This document shows, piece by piece, positions 42,934 to 51,273 of a stretch of 64,000 bases of DNA. The translations under genes and the position numbers were made by a program. Origin of the DNA: Erwinia billingiae Eb661 (GTDB taxonomy: Bacteria; Pseudomonadota; Gammaproteobacteria; Enterobacterales; Enterobacteriaceae); NCBI RefSeq assembly GCF_000196615.1, contig NC_014304.1:1-64000 (forward strand). Reading direction: 5' to 3'. The notes beneath the pieces are model-generated. The model did no database searches and had not been told where the DNA came from. It saw nothing but the letters and a program-made list of their open reading frames with translations. Every line of letters starts with the position of its first letter. Position 1 is the first letter of the stretch.

Positions 42934-45794
42934 GCAGTCAGCATCTCTCTCTTATCATTGTTTTCGGGCATCCCGGCCCCGTCAGCCGTCATCAATCCAC
43001 GCAGACGATCCAGTTTTTTCCCTACGAGAATAGCAGCATCCAGCTCGGAACAGTTATGTTTACGCATCAGCGCCTTACGTTCGGCTTTCTCTTCTTTCTC
43101 TGTCATTCCCAGTGCGAGGTAAAGGCTGGGCGGTACAGCGCGGAACAGCGCTTCAATTTTTTTCGAGAGCACCACGCCTTCGGTATAGCACCGTGAGAGC
43201 TTACTGGCGGAAAGCAACACGGCCTTTTGCTCTTCAGAAAGCGTCCGGAAACGGGCAATATCCTCCACCTCTTTTTTCGGCATCGTCAGGCAGATCCACC
43301 ATTCCGCCATGTTCAGCATCTTGCCAGCTGCGTTTGGGTAATCCTCCAGGTTCTGCGTTGCAAGCCACAGCCATGCGCCAAGCTTACGCCACATTTTGAC
43401 CACTTTAGTCATATAGGGTGCGAGAAGTGGGTTAACCGTCACAACGTGTGCCTCATCCACGGTGAAAACGATATCGCGCTCAAGATACTGGTCGCGCTCG
43501 GCAATGTTGTTAATGGTGTTGGTCAGCGACACCATTGTCAGCGCCATCTGTGCCTCATATCCCTCTCGGGCAAGGTGCGCAAGGTCAATAAGGGTAACGT
43601 CAGCCTCAGGCCACAGTGAACCTTCTTGGTTGAAAAGCTCAGCTTCAAAGCTGCCTTGCTGCGTAAACATGCCCAGCGATTCAGCCATTTCCGCCGCTTT
43701 CGCCCGGCGTGTTTCATTACGCACCTGCCCCCTACTGTTTTCAGTCTCTAGCGAGATAGCGTTGAGGGCATTCTGCAGGTCGCCCGGCAGCATCTGGCGG
43801 TTTTCATCCAGGGTTTTACGTGCTGCCATGAGCAACGCTTCACGGATCATCGCGCGGTCGGCGCGTTTCAGCGCGGCATCCTCCTTCGGATCACCACCGG
43901 TGATCATCATTCGGGCAGAAATTTCCATTTCCCCCAGAATGTCGCGCTTGCCGTTTTCATCATCATCGTCCGGGTCGTCTTCGATATCTGGCAGATCACT
44001 TTCATTGATCGCCGGGGCGGGTGCGTCGCTGTCAAACAGCTTATGCGCATCAGCAAAGGGCGGCAGCGATACGCCGCTGCCGGGTTTGACACTGACTTTG
44101 TTAACCGTAAGGCCTAGACTTTCAAAGTAATCTGCGGTCAGCCCGAAGCTGTTGCCCGCCTCTGCAATGAAAAGGCGCGGACGGTGAACGGCCATCAGCT
44201 GGCAAAGCATCGAGCAGAGCGTGGCAGACTTCCCCGCCCCCGTCGGTCCGAACAGCAGCATGTGCGCATTCTGAGATCGATCGTCCTTATTCAACGGGTC
44301 AAAATCCAGTACATCACCGCCACGATTAAAGAAGCTGAATCCTGCATTACCGGTTCCGGTTTCACGACCTGTCACCGGCAGAAGCCCGGCAATGTGCTGG
44401 ACCCACGTCAGTCGGGTATACCAGTTTTTCTTATCATGCTGCGGATTAAAGCCCATCGGCAAAGCACGTAGCCAGGTATTCAGCGGACCGGTTTCATGTT
44501 CAGGACGTACCGGCTGCAGTCCTTCGTTAAGCAATACTGTGCTCAGCTCGATGCGCTTTCGGTTCATTTCGGGCATGTCTTTTGCCCGCAGGAAGAAGGT
44601 GATGGCCGCGCGGTAGAGTTTGTGCCGGCTGCCCAGCAGCTCTTTCACCGCCGTTACGTCCTGACGCACGCGGCCTGATTCGGTATTCTCGCCGATCGCA
44701 TTTTTCGCTAGACGGTTAAATTTCTCTTCCAGGGTGTCCTGAGGTTCGGCCACTATCGTCATGCAAAGCATGGTGCCCTCAGGAAACGTGTCCATCAGTG
44801 CATTTATTTTCTTCTCGCCACGGCTTTTTTCGCCGGTCAGGGTGCCGGGTTCCGGCGGCTTACGCAGCCGTTCAACGGAAAGGGCAGAATGTGCCATGTT
44901 ATCCAGCCACCACACGCCGTTTTCCACGTCTGAGCGCGGCGGAGTGAACAGCAGAGTTTCTGCAAAGTCATTCTCAGTCGGTATCATTCCGGCAGGCGTG
45001 TCGCGGCTGTCCTGATAGGCGGTCGCGCGATAAAATGCCTCTCTGTCCATACCCTCAGGCGCAGGATTGAACATCCGCAACAGCCAGGAATGCACCTGCA
45101 GGCCGTTCTGGCGCGTGCAGTTGATGTTGACGCTGGAAAACGCGCTGCAGAGTCGGTCGCACGCCTGATTCAGCATGCCGATCGGGGACATTAAATCGCC
45201 GCTGTTTTTCGTGGCCCAGCGGTAAATCACCATGCGCGTGCGGCGCTGTTGGCCGCGCCACGGCTGGCCGGTAATGAGCTTATCCTCAAAGAGCCCTTCA
45301 GGACGGGCAATCCCGCGCATGTGCCGCTCCGTCTCCCTAAGCCACGCTTCCGTAAATTCACTGCCCTGCGCGTGCGGCTTGACGTAACCGCGCAGACGGT
45401 CAAGGTAGGCGTCCACGTTATTTTCGTCCTGACAGTAGAATTGTACGATCCACGGATTATTCGCCAGATCGTCAAAGCTGTCCTGCAGCGCATCCTCCAC
45501 CACGTCGCGGATTTTTTCCAGACGCTCGTCAGGACGGCCTTCGGTTGCCGCCGGCGTCACTTCAAAAACCGCACCCACGGACAGGCCATCATCGAGCAGC
45601 AGGCACTGCTCCTCATCCAGAAACTCAGCCCACGGAAGAAAATCAACGATTGACGGATTGTGTGAATAGACGCGCTTTTCATCCGCGTGTGACATTGCGC
45701 CCGGGCGGGTCACCGGCTCCGGAGCATCTCGCTCTGCAACGTCTGAAAGGTGATCTGGTTTTGCTAATGATTTACGCTTAAACAGTCCAAACAT
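42930..45794 (-). CDS. traC: TraC/VirB4-like conjugative ATPase, TIGR03744/PFL_4706 family
   Basis: A 954-residue ATPase that powers pilus and secretion assembly. Walker A is FGPTGAGKSATL at about residue 520 and Walker B is IVFTVDEAHV at about 770. The insertion DDPDDDDENGKRD between them is acidic and low-complexity. The length matches PFL_4706-type ATPases. Its start overlaps the stop of the lipoprotein gene upstream. Confidence 0.95.
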   Translation of the reverse strand: MFGLFKRKSLAKPDHLSDVAERDAPEPVTRPGAMSHADEKRVYSHNPSIVDFLPWAEFLDEEQCLLLDDGLSVGAVFEVTPAATEGRPDERLEKIRDVVEDALQDSFDDLANNPWIVQFYCQDENNVDAYLDRLRGYVKPHAQGSEFTEAWLRETERHMRGIARPEGLFEDKLITGQPWRGQQRRTRMVIYRWATKNSGDLMSPIGMLNQACDRLCSAFSSVNINCTRQNGLQVHSWLLRMFNPAPEGMDREAFYRATAYQDSRDTPAGMIPTENDFAETLLFTPPRSDVENGVWWLDNMAHSALSVERLRKPPEPGTLTGEKSRGEKKINALMDTFPEGTMLCMTIVAEPQDTLEEKFNRLAKNAIGENTESGRVRQDVTAVKELLGSRHKLYRAAITFFLRAKDMPEMNRKRIELSTVLLNEGLQPVRPEHETGPLNTWLRALPMGFNPQHDKKNWYTRLTWVQHIAGLLPVTGRETGTGNAGFSFFNRGGDVLDFDPLNKDDRSQNAHMLLFGPTGAGKSATLCSMLCQLMAVHRPRLFIAEAGNSFGLTADYFESLGLTVNKVSVKPGSGVSLPPFADAHKLFDSDAPAPAINESDLPDIEDDPDDDDENGKRDILGEMEISARMMITGGDPKEDAALKRADRAMIREALLMAARKTLDENRQMLPGDLQNALNAISLETENSRGQVRNETRRAKAAEMAESLGMFTQQGSFEAELFNQEGSLWPEADVTLIDLAHLAREGYEAQMALTMVSLTNTINNIAERDQYLERDIVFTVDEAHVVTVNPLLAPYMTKVVKMWRKLGAWLWLATQNLEDYPNAAGKMLNMAEWWICLTMPKKEVEDIARFRTLSEEQKAVLLSASKLSRCYTEGVVLSKKIEALFRAVPPSLYLALGMTEKEEKAERKALMRKHNCSELDAAILVGKKLDRLRGLMTADGAGMPENNDKREMLTA

Positions 45795-46210
45795 TACAGC
45801 GCCTCCGTGCGTTCGCCAGGCATTGCGTACTGCGTCTGGTCATAGAAGGGGAACACTGTGCTGTAACCGGGCACGGGTGTATTCCCCTGTGCCAGATGCG
45901 GGAAGACGAACATCACCATGTCAGGATTTGGCAGGCGCGGGAACTGCTGGCTGATCTCAGATTCCTGCGTGCGACTGTAGCTGCGATCGTCACTGAGTGC
46001 GGCCTGCTGCTCGCTGTCCGAAAGCCCACGGCGCAGCGTGCTGCGGGCTTCACTGCCGCGTGAGGCACCAGATTCCCCATCCGTGCCTTTCCACAGCTCC
46101 AGCATATTGCTGTTGCCCGGCGGCAGCATTTCATCTTTGTTTGTGGAGCAGCCGGCCAACGAACAGGCTGCAATAATCATGAAAATACCGAATTTTGCCG
46201 TAATACTCAT
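45794..46210 (-). CDS. Conjugation lipoprotein, TIGR03751 family
   Basis: A protein of about 138 residues with a lipobox (IIAACSLAGCSTN) and the end VFPFYDQTQYAMPGE. ATG 46210 is preferred because GAGGAG is eight bases upstream; ATG 46216 sits too close to it. Position in the operon between the TraB-like and TraC genes is where VirB7/TraV-like lipoproteins are found. Confidence 0.85.
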   Translation of the reverse strand: MSITAKFGIFMIIAACSLAGCSTNKDEMLPPGNSNMLELWKGTDGESGASRGSEARSTLRRGLSDSEQQAALSDDRSYSRTQESEISQQFPRLPNPDMVMFVFPHLAQGNTPVPGYSTVFPFYDQTQYAMPGERTEAL

Positions 46211-46221
46211 GGTCATTCTCC

Positions 46222-47757
46222 TCAGTCCAGTCCGCCGGTGCTGCCGTCTTCACCAGGCATGGTGAAGTCATAACGGATGCGCCGCCCTTTATCTTCGTAA
46301 TCGATCGCCAGTTCGCGGGTAATGTGTACGGCGAGTTTTGCCCCGGGCTGCACGTAAATAGCATCAAAAGTCTGCCCGTAACGCTGTTTGACCCACTCGG
46401 TGATTTCATCTGAGCTGCCCGAAATAGCCTTACCTAAAACGGCCTGTCCGGCGTCGCCGGTCAGAGTTGAGGTAACGCCGCCGTAGGCGTTGGTCTGGCT
46501 GGTCTGCTGATTCTGACCGATTGCATCTCCCGCTGCGCCCGCTGCGCCCAGCAAACCAATCGTTGGCAGATAGCTTGAAGCGTTTGATTTGCGCGTACCG
46601 GAGATACATGGGATCCCGTTTTCATCGGAAATCCAGCCGATGCCACCACTGGTGCCGGTCTCTTTTCCTCCATTCTGGTTGCCGCTATTACCGCCTTTGC
46701 CGCTGCGGTCCGGTTTCGGCAGCGTGCGCACGGTGCCATCGGTGAAAACAAACGTGACACTATTGACCTGACCACGCACGCAGGACAGGGTCCAGTCGCC
46801 GGAAGCGGTGCCGGAAACAATAGCCCCTTCAACGTCGGGCAGCTCGATGCCGTTGGCCGTCAGGTTGTCTTTGCCAATGAGTACTTTAAAGGGATACGGA
46901 TCGGTAACCGTGCCATTGATCGGCACGCGGCCGAGCAGCGCCGTCATCGCGCGGCTGCCTATCAGCGTGGAGTTCTCAGGCAGCGTATAAACCGGTTCGG
47001 CTTCCTCTTCTTCACCTTTTTCAGACGTAGATCCTTTAACCTGCTGCTCATAGCTGCCTTTTTGCTTTGTCAGGGCGTTTTCGCTGAGAAACGACGTCGG
47101 GAATTTAGCTTCACCGGCGCTGCTGGCCGACGCGCTATTGTTCTGTGATGGAGAAGTGGACGGACTGTCTTGCGGTGTGACCCACATCAGGCCATCACTG
47201 CCGGAAGTCGGAGAATTTCCGCCGCCGCCACTCATACCGTCGAGGCCCAGCCCCAGAGGAATATCGCCATCCTGGCCTTTCGTCTTGTCGGCAACACTCT
47301 TACCGGCATTCTGCAGTTTATTCGTCAGCTCGTTGATTTTTGAGGTCAGGACGTTCTGCTGCTGACGCATCTGATTCTCACGCGCGTGATAGCTTTTCTC
47401 CACGCCCTGAACTGCTTCATTGACCTGCCCTGAAACGTTGGTGTTGCGCTCGCGTAGCTTTTCATTTTCGTCCAGCAGTCTGGTATTTTGCTTATTCAGA
47501 GAGTCCTGCTGCTGACGGACAGCGTTAAGCGAGCCCACTATCGTTTTCAGCGTATCCTGCGGTGTGTCGCCCTCAATGCCGAGGGCCTTGAGCTCCTGCG
47601 GTGACAGATTTTTCAGTGCACTGTCTGTCTGCGCGTGTGTAGCCTGCGTGGCGGGCTCCTGCGGTTTGCTGTTATAGCTTTTCACCGCAATGAATCCGCC
47701 GCCAACCAGAATGGCAGGAACCAGCACTTTAACTAGTCCGTTTGACTTAATTTTCAT
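46222..47757 (-). CDS. TraB-like T4SS protein, TIGR03752/PFL_4705 family
   Basis: A 511-residue protein with one N-terminal membrane span (about 8-25), a coiled coil at about 80-160 (DSLNKQNTRLLDENEKLRER) and a C-terminal VirB10/TraB-like domain. The latter ends with YVQPGAKLAVHITRELAIDYEDKGRR. It links inner and outer membrane parts of the channel. It overlaps the preceding gene by eleven bases. Confidence 0.92.
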   Translation of the reverse strand: MKIKSNGLVKVLVPAILVGGGFIAVKSYNSKPQEPATQATHAQTDSALKNLSPQELKALGIEGDTPQDTLKTIVGSLNAVRQQQDSLNKQNTRLLDENEKLRERNTNVSGQVNEAVQGVEKSYHARENQMRQQQNVLTSKINELTNKLQNAGKSVADKTKGQDGDIPLGLGLDGMSGGGGNSPTSGSDGLMWVTPQDSPSTSPSQNNSASASSAGEAKFPTSFLSENALTKQKGSYEQQVKGSTSEKGEEEEAEPVYTLPENSTLIGSRAMTALLGRVPINGTVTDPYPFKVLIGKDNLTANGIELPDVEGAIVSGTASGDWTLSCVRGQVNSVTFVFTDGTVRTLPKPDRSGKGGNSGNQNGGKETGTSGGIGWISDENGIPCISGTRKSNASSYLPTIGLLGAAGAAGDAIGQNQQTSQTNAYGGVTSTLTGDAGQAVLGKAISGSSDEITEWVKQRYGQTFDAIYVQPGAKLAVHITRELAIDYEDKGRRIRYDFTMPGEDGSTGGLD

Positions 47758-48664
47758 AGCGGATCACCTTCTGGGCAGTGCGGGAAGTGGCTTTACGGAC
47801 AATCGAGGGCTCGCGCACAAATGCTTCATCGGGGCGGCCAGACGTGACCAGGTAAAGCGTGGTGGTATCTTCCGGCGTGCCGGCGGCACCCAGCCAGCGA
47901 TGCTGAAAGGTGGCCGTCACAAACTGGCCCTGCAGTTCGCGCGGGTCGAGAACCACTTTCTGTGACGAGCTGTTTCGGATCCTGAGCGCTACAACGGTGC
48001 GTCCGGCCACACCCCAACCGGCTACGGGTGACACCGTCACGGGAGCCGACGGATATAATGTTGTGATACGTGACGGAAGATGTGGATTCACCGGGTGAAT
48101 ACCCGGCACGGCTTCAACGGTACGCTCCGGTGCATACAGATTCTGGGCTGCATAACGGGTCAGTAGCACCGGAATGGGAGCTTTATAACTGACTTTTTTA
48201 CGCTTCGTCTGCTGACTGCCGGCATCAGCATTGGATTTCTGGCCTTCACCTTCGGTCGCGCTGTTGAGCGTGCTGACGTCTCCGCTGTAAACGATTTTGA
48301 CCGGTTCAGCTGATGCAGTTGCAGTTGTACGAACGTCCAGCAGGATTACTTCACCACTTTCCATGTCCTGCAGTTGCAGGCGGGTCTGCGGGAAATCGCC
48401 GTCAGCCTTGAGATACACCGCACCGCCGGTACTCTGCACGCGAAGCTTGCCATTCAGCGCCGGTGGAAAACCCACGCGCACGTTCTTATCAACGAAGATT
48501 ACCCGTTCCTGACCCGTTTTAAGCGGGATCTGCAGCGGAACGCGTTCCCATTTCATCAGTTCATCCGCATGTGCCTGAGAGGAATGCATCACGATGGCCG
48601 GCAGCAGGGACAGTGATAAAGCAATCAGGCATGCGCGGGAGCCTGAGGTATATGATGGGTTCAT
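47747..48664 (-). CDS. TraK-like T4SS protein, TIGR03749/PFL_4704 family
   Basis: A 305-residue exported protein with a signal peptide (CLIALSLSLLPAIVMHSSQAHA) and a beta-rich body (VPLQIPLKTGQERVIFVDKN) resembling TraK/VirB9 secretin-like components of the outer core. It overlaps both neighbours, showing tight coupling. Confidence 0.9.
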   Translation of the reverse strand: MNPSYTSGSRACLIALSLSLLPAIVMHSSQAHADELMKWERVPLQIPLKTGQERVIFVDKNVRVGFPPALNGKLRVQSTGGAVYLKADGDFPQTRLQLQDMESGEVILLDVRTTATASAEPVKIVYSGDVSTLNSATEGEGQKSNADAGSQQTKRKKVSYKAPIPVLLTRYAAQNLYAPERTVEAVPGIHPVNPHLPSRITTLYPSAPVTVSPVAGWGVAGRTVVALRIRNSSSQKVVLDPRELQGQFVTATFQHRWLGAAGTPEDTTTLYLVTSGRPDEAFVREPSIVRKATSRTAQKVIRYEN

Positions 48665-49320
48665 CAGAACATCCCCTTATTCTTGGGTTTTGGTGCTTCC
48701 GGCGCAGCAGACAGACGCTGCGGAATACCGTCATAACAATCCAGTGCCATGCCAAACGGATTTGTTTCAGAATCGCCGTCCCAGCGCACAACTTTCAGCG
48801 GGTAACGCACCATGGCGCGTTTTACCGGCTCGGTGAGGTAATATTCGTCAGCAACCAGATCGAGTTTTACCACCCAGTTATCGCGGTCGATCACCTTCAC
48901 GCTTTCGCCAGAATAACCACGGCCGGGAATTTCATAAACGACGCGGACACGATCGGTAAGCTCATTTTTATCGCCCCGCACCTTTGCATCCTCCTCAAGA
49001 AACGCCTTGCACTGGGGTGTCAGATAGGCTGAAAGCGACTGAATACGCGCGGGATAATCTACCTTGCCGTTTTTAGGCCAGGCGTTGAGTTGCTGAAAGA
49101 TGTAATACGAAAATCCGTATACGGTTGGAGGCGGGATTTCCCACCAGGGGCGCGTGCTGCCTTTACGCAGGTCAGGCGGATTATGAATGGTCAGCTTTTC
49201 AGGCGCTCGCATCCAGCCGCCCATCGCTGTAACCAGTAACAGAAGCAACACTACGCAGGCCGCCCGCAGGGTAAAAATATGCTGATCGCGGCCCTTAACC
49301 GCGTGGCGAAAACGACTCAT
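48664..49320 (-). CDS. TraE/VirB8-like protein, TIGR03746/PFL_4703 family
   Basis: A 218-residue protein with one N-terminal span (about 18-41) and a periplasmic domain of the VirB8/TraE type. It matches PFL_4703-family proteins in length and in segments such as YYIFQQLNAWPKNGKVDYPARIQ, here read in part. It acts as a scaffold in the inner membrane. Its start overlaps the gene upstream by four bases. Confidence 0.9.
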   Translation of the reverse strand: MSRFRHAVKGRDQHIFTLRAACVVLLLLLVTAMGGWMRAPEKLTIHNPPDLRKGSTRPWWEIPPPTVYGFSYYIFQQLNAWPKNGKVDYPARIQSLSAYLTPQCKAFLEEDAKVRGDKNELTDRVRVVYEIPGRGYSGESVKVIDRDNWVVKLDLVADEYYLTEPVKRAMVRYPLKVVRWDGDSETNPFGMALDCYDGIPQRLSAAPEAPKPKNKGMF

Positions 49321-49682
49321 TTTGTACTCCTGGAGTTCTTGCTGCGTCGCAGGGACCAGCCCCGCGAATCAATAATTAATCTGGGATCGCCCAGCCCCAT
49401 GCGGCGTTTTTTCAAATCAAACCGTTGCCAGAGAAACGTATCGGGTTTACCTCGTTTCTTGCTGGCAAGCCATTTGCCGCCAAATGCAATGAGTACAAGC
49501 GGGAAAAGCAGCGTGCCGGTTGGAATAGCAAGCCAGCCGAAAACAAAAGCGAAGGGCAAAGACAGCACGAAACCGGATAATGCGCCAATCAGCGCCGCCA
49601 GCCCTAACTCGGGGGTGGTAAACCCCCGGAATACCACTGGCTCAGCGTTCAGGCGATCCGGTAAAAATCTGATGGTCGCCAT
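49317..49682 (-). CDS. TraL-like protein, TIGR03750 family
   Basis: A 121-residue protein starting at MATIRFLPDR (ATG 49682). It has two hydrophobic spans (about 30-50 and 54-72) and the basic tail RRMGLGDPRLI. It resembles the small TraL/VirB3-type proteins of GI-class systems. A longer frame runs upstream but overlaps the pilin-like gene and lacks support. Confidence 0.88.
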   Translation of the reverse strand: MATIRFLPDRLNAEPVVFRGFTTPELGLAALIGALSGFVLSLPFAFVFGWLAIPTGTLLFPLVLIAFGGKWLASKKRGKPDTFLWQRFDLKKRRMGLGDPRLIIDSRGWSLRRSKNSRSTK

Positions 49683-49695
49683 AGTGATGTGTTCC

Positions 49696-50097
49696 TTAGG
49701 CGATAATTTCTGCAGACTTGCCCAGCAGCCAGATAACAGCAACCAACATGACCACACCGACAACGACGATGGAGCCGAACTTGGTCCATGTGGCGCGGTC
49801 ATTACGAACTTCACCGAACGTTACCAGGCTTGCTTCAGCAACTTTGAAGAAGGCGAATCCACACACAACCAGACCACCGAGAATCAGCCCGTCTTGCAGG
49901 TGACCACTCAGTGTGCCCATCAGACCAGTACCCGTTCCGCTTGATGTTGGACCTTCGACGGTTGGCAGGTCGGCCAAAGCCGGTTTGGCAGCCATGGTGC
50001 TCAGCAGGCCAGCTGTCAGAATACGAGCCCATACGGATTTAGCTTTAGCCTGAGCTTTAACGGTCACGCGGGTTACTGCAGATACAAATTTAGACAT
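49696..50097 (-). CDS. Pilin-like membrane protein, TIGR03745/PFL_4702 family
   Basis: A 133-residue protein with a long cleavable signal (ILTAGLLSTMAAKPALA) and two hydrophobic helices (about 70-90 and 107-127), the VirB2/TraA pilin pattern. It is the candidate conjugative pilin. It lies between TIGR03758 and TIGR03750 genes. Confidence 0.9.
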   Translation of the reverse strand: MSKFVSAVTRVTVKAQAKAKSVWARILTAGLLSTMAAKPALADLPTVEGPTSSGTGTGLMGTLSGHLQDGLILGGLVVCGFAFFKVAEASLVTFGEVRNDRATWTKFGSIVVVGVVMLVAVIWLLGKSAEIIA

Positions 50098-50128
50098 GAT
50101 TTCACCTTTAAAAAGAATTGGTTAAGGT

Positions 50129-50371
50129 TTAACTGCAAAACATCCAGATACTTACGACTAACAATAAAACGGTGCGAACAGCGGCTCTGCCCATCGCGGA
50201 TTCCTTCAGGCGCTGATTAGTCCAGCCTGAATAAACATCAACGATCGCCCATGCTGCCCAGAAGAAAAGAAAACCGATTAGTAGCGCGAGACAGAGCAAG
50301 TGCAGCAGATTCGGCTCCACATTCCCGGAAGCCGCTTTAAAAGCGGCTTCCTGTGCAGCGGTCATCGCCAT
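50129..50371 (-). CDS. Small membrane protein, TIGR03758/PFL_4701 family
   Basis: An 80-residue protein with two hydrophobic spans (about 22-45 and 64-80) and the charged loop GWTNQRLKESAMGR. It matches PFL_4701 family in size and position between the RAQPRD and pilin-like genes. Its start overlaps the RAQPRD stop by one base. Confidence 0.88.
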   Translation of the reverse strand: MAMTAAQEAAFKAASGNVEPNLLHLLCLALLIGFLFFWAAWAIVDVYSGWTNQRLKESAMGRAAVRTVLLLVVSIWMFCS

Positions 50372-50706
50372 CAGGGACGCTCCCGGCGATAATTCCCCGC
50401 CACGCCTGACAAATCTCGCGGCTGAGCACGCGTTGGTTCCAGATAGCGATCGATGCCAGAGCTGATGGTCTTCAGGTCAGAATTTGCACGCTGATAATCG
50501 AAGAAATAGCGGCCACGCTCTGACGGATCAGCCTGGACTGCGGCAATACGCGCCCGCTCCAGCGACGCCTGAACCTGAACGATCATCCGCTGCGCGGATG
50601 CAAGCTCGTCTTTCTCAGATGCAGACGCGGGAGATGACGCTAGAGAGGTCAGGCCCAGCACACCGCCGCATAACAAAAGTCGTGTTGCCGGACAAAGAGA
50701 TTTCAT
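50371..50706 (-). CDS. RAQPRD-family exported protein
   Basis: A 111-residue exported protein with a signal peptide (LLLCGGVLGLTSLASSPASA) and the defining RAQPRD motif near the C-terminus. ATG 50706 has GGGGGTG upstream. It is the first gene of the middle conjugation operon; the conserved element lies 65 bp upstream. Its role is unknown. Confidence 0.93.
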   Translation of the reverse strand: MKSLCPATRLLLCGGVLGLTSLASSPASASEKDELASAQRMIVQVQASLERARIAAVQADPSERGRYFFDYQRANSDLKTISSGIDRYLEPTRAQPRDLSGVAGNYRRERP

Positions 50707-50760
50707 ATGCACCCCCAATGGTTGTTGTGTGGGGTAAGCATGCGAAATCACGCTAACGAG

Positions 50761-50785
50761 TTCAGCCGTTAACTCTTTTTGGGAA
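50761..50785 (-). promoter_or_regulatory. Conserved element before the RAQPRD-TraC operon
   Basis: TTCAGCCGTTAACTCTTTTT followed by GGGAA; the core AACTCTTTTTG starts 65 bp from the ATG at 50706, exactly as at 41291. See also 60835. Confidence 0.7.
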
Positions 50786-51083
50786 AATGAAAATTTAAAG
50801 ACCAGCGCGAATGCCGGGTTGAATGGGTTCAAAATATATTGCGTGTTGTAACTAAAATGATTTACTGGCGCACCGCTATACGGCTTGCCTGCTGACGGCC
50901 GACACCTGAAAACAAGTTTCAGTTGCCTCCGTCCAGCTCTAAAACGGGCCAAAGCATCTAATTAATTACGTGAGTGAAAATTTAATAATCGGTTTCACCG
51001 GTTAATCTTGATCGAATCTGAAAGGAAAATGATGGCGAGTGCAACATGAGCCAAGAGCTGTCATGTATAGAGGGGAAAAAACT
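50786..51083. other. Hotspot flank between RAQPRD operon and cargo
   Basis: About 300 bp with no recognised gene, between the conserved element and the truncated SRAP fragment. A longer minus-strand frame leads into the RAQPRD gene but has no support as coding sequence. Confidence 0.4.
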
Positions 51084-51135
51084 ATGTGTGGAAGGTTTGC
51101 GCAGTACCAGAGCCGTGACGTCTACTATCTTCCTC
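51084..51135 (+). pseudogene. Truncated second SRAP (yedK) fragment
   Basis: ATG 51084 opens MCGRFAQYQSRD-YYLP, nearly the same N-terminus as the intact SRAP gene at 11504 (MCGRFAQYSSRDDYF), preceded by GAGGGG. Similarity stops after about 15 codons. It is the relic of a second SRAP gene in the cargo spot, probably removed when the ATPase gene arrived. Confidence 0.8.
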
Positions 51136-51273
51136 TTACCGTACGTTTTCGTACGGTTGGCCCTCAACCCCCAACACTGGCTATCGAAAGGGAGGGGATG
51201 AGTAGCAGGCAATGCCGGTATTCCCCCCCCCTCGTTTTTTAAGCCGTATATCTTCAGATAGCCCGAAGTTATG

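Noticed and set aside
43462-44130. Plus-strand frame opposite traC
   Set aside because: Overlaps the ATPase with clear Walker motifs; shadow.
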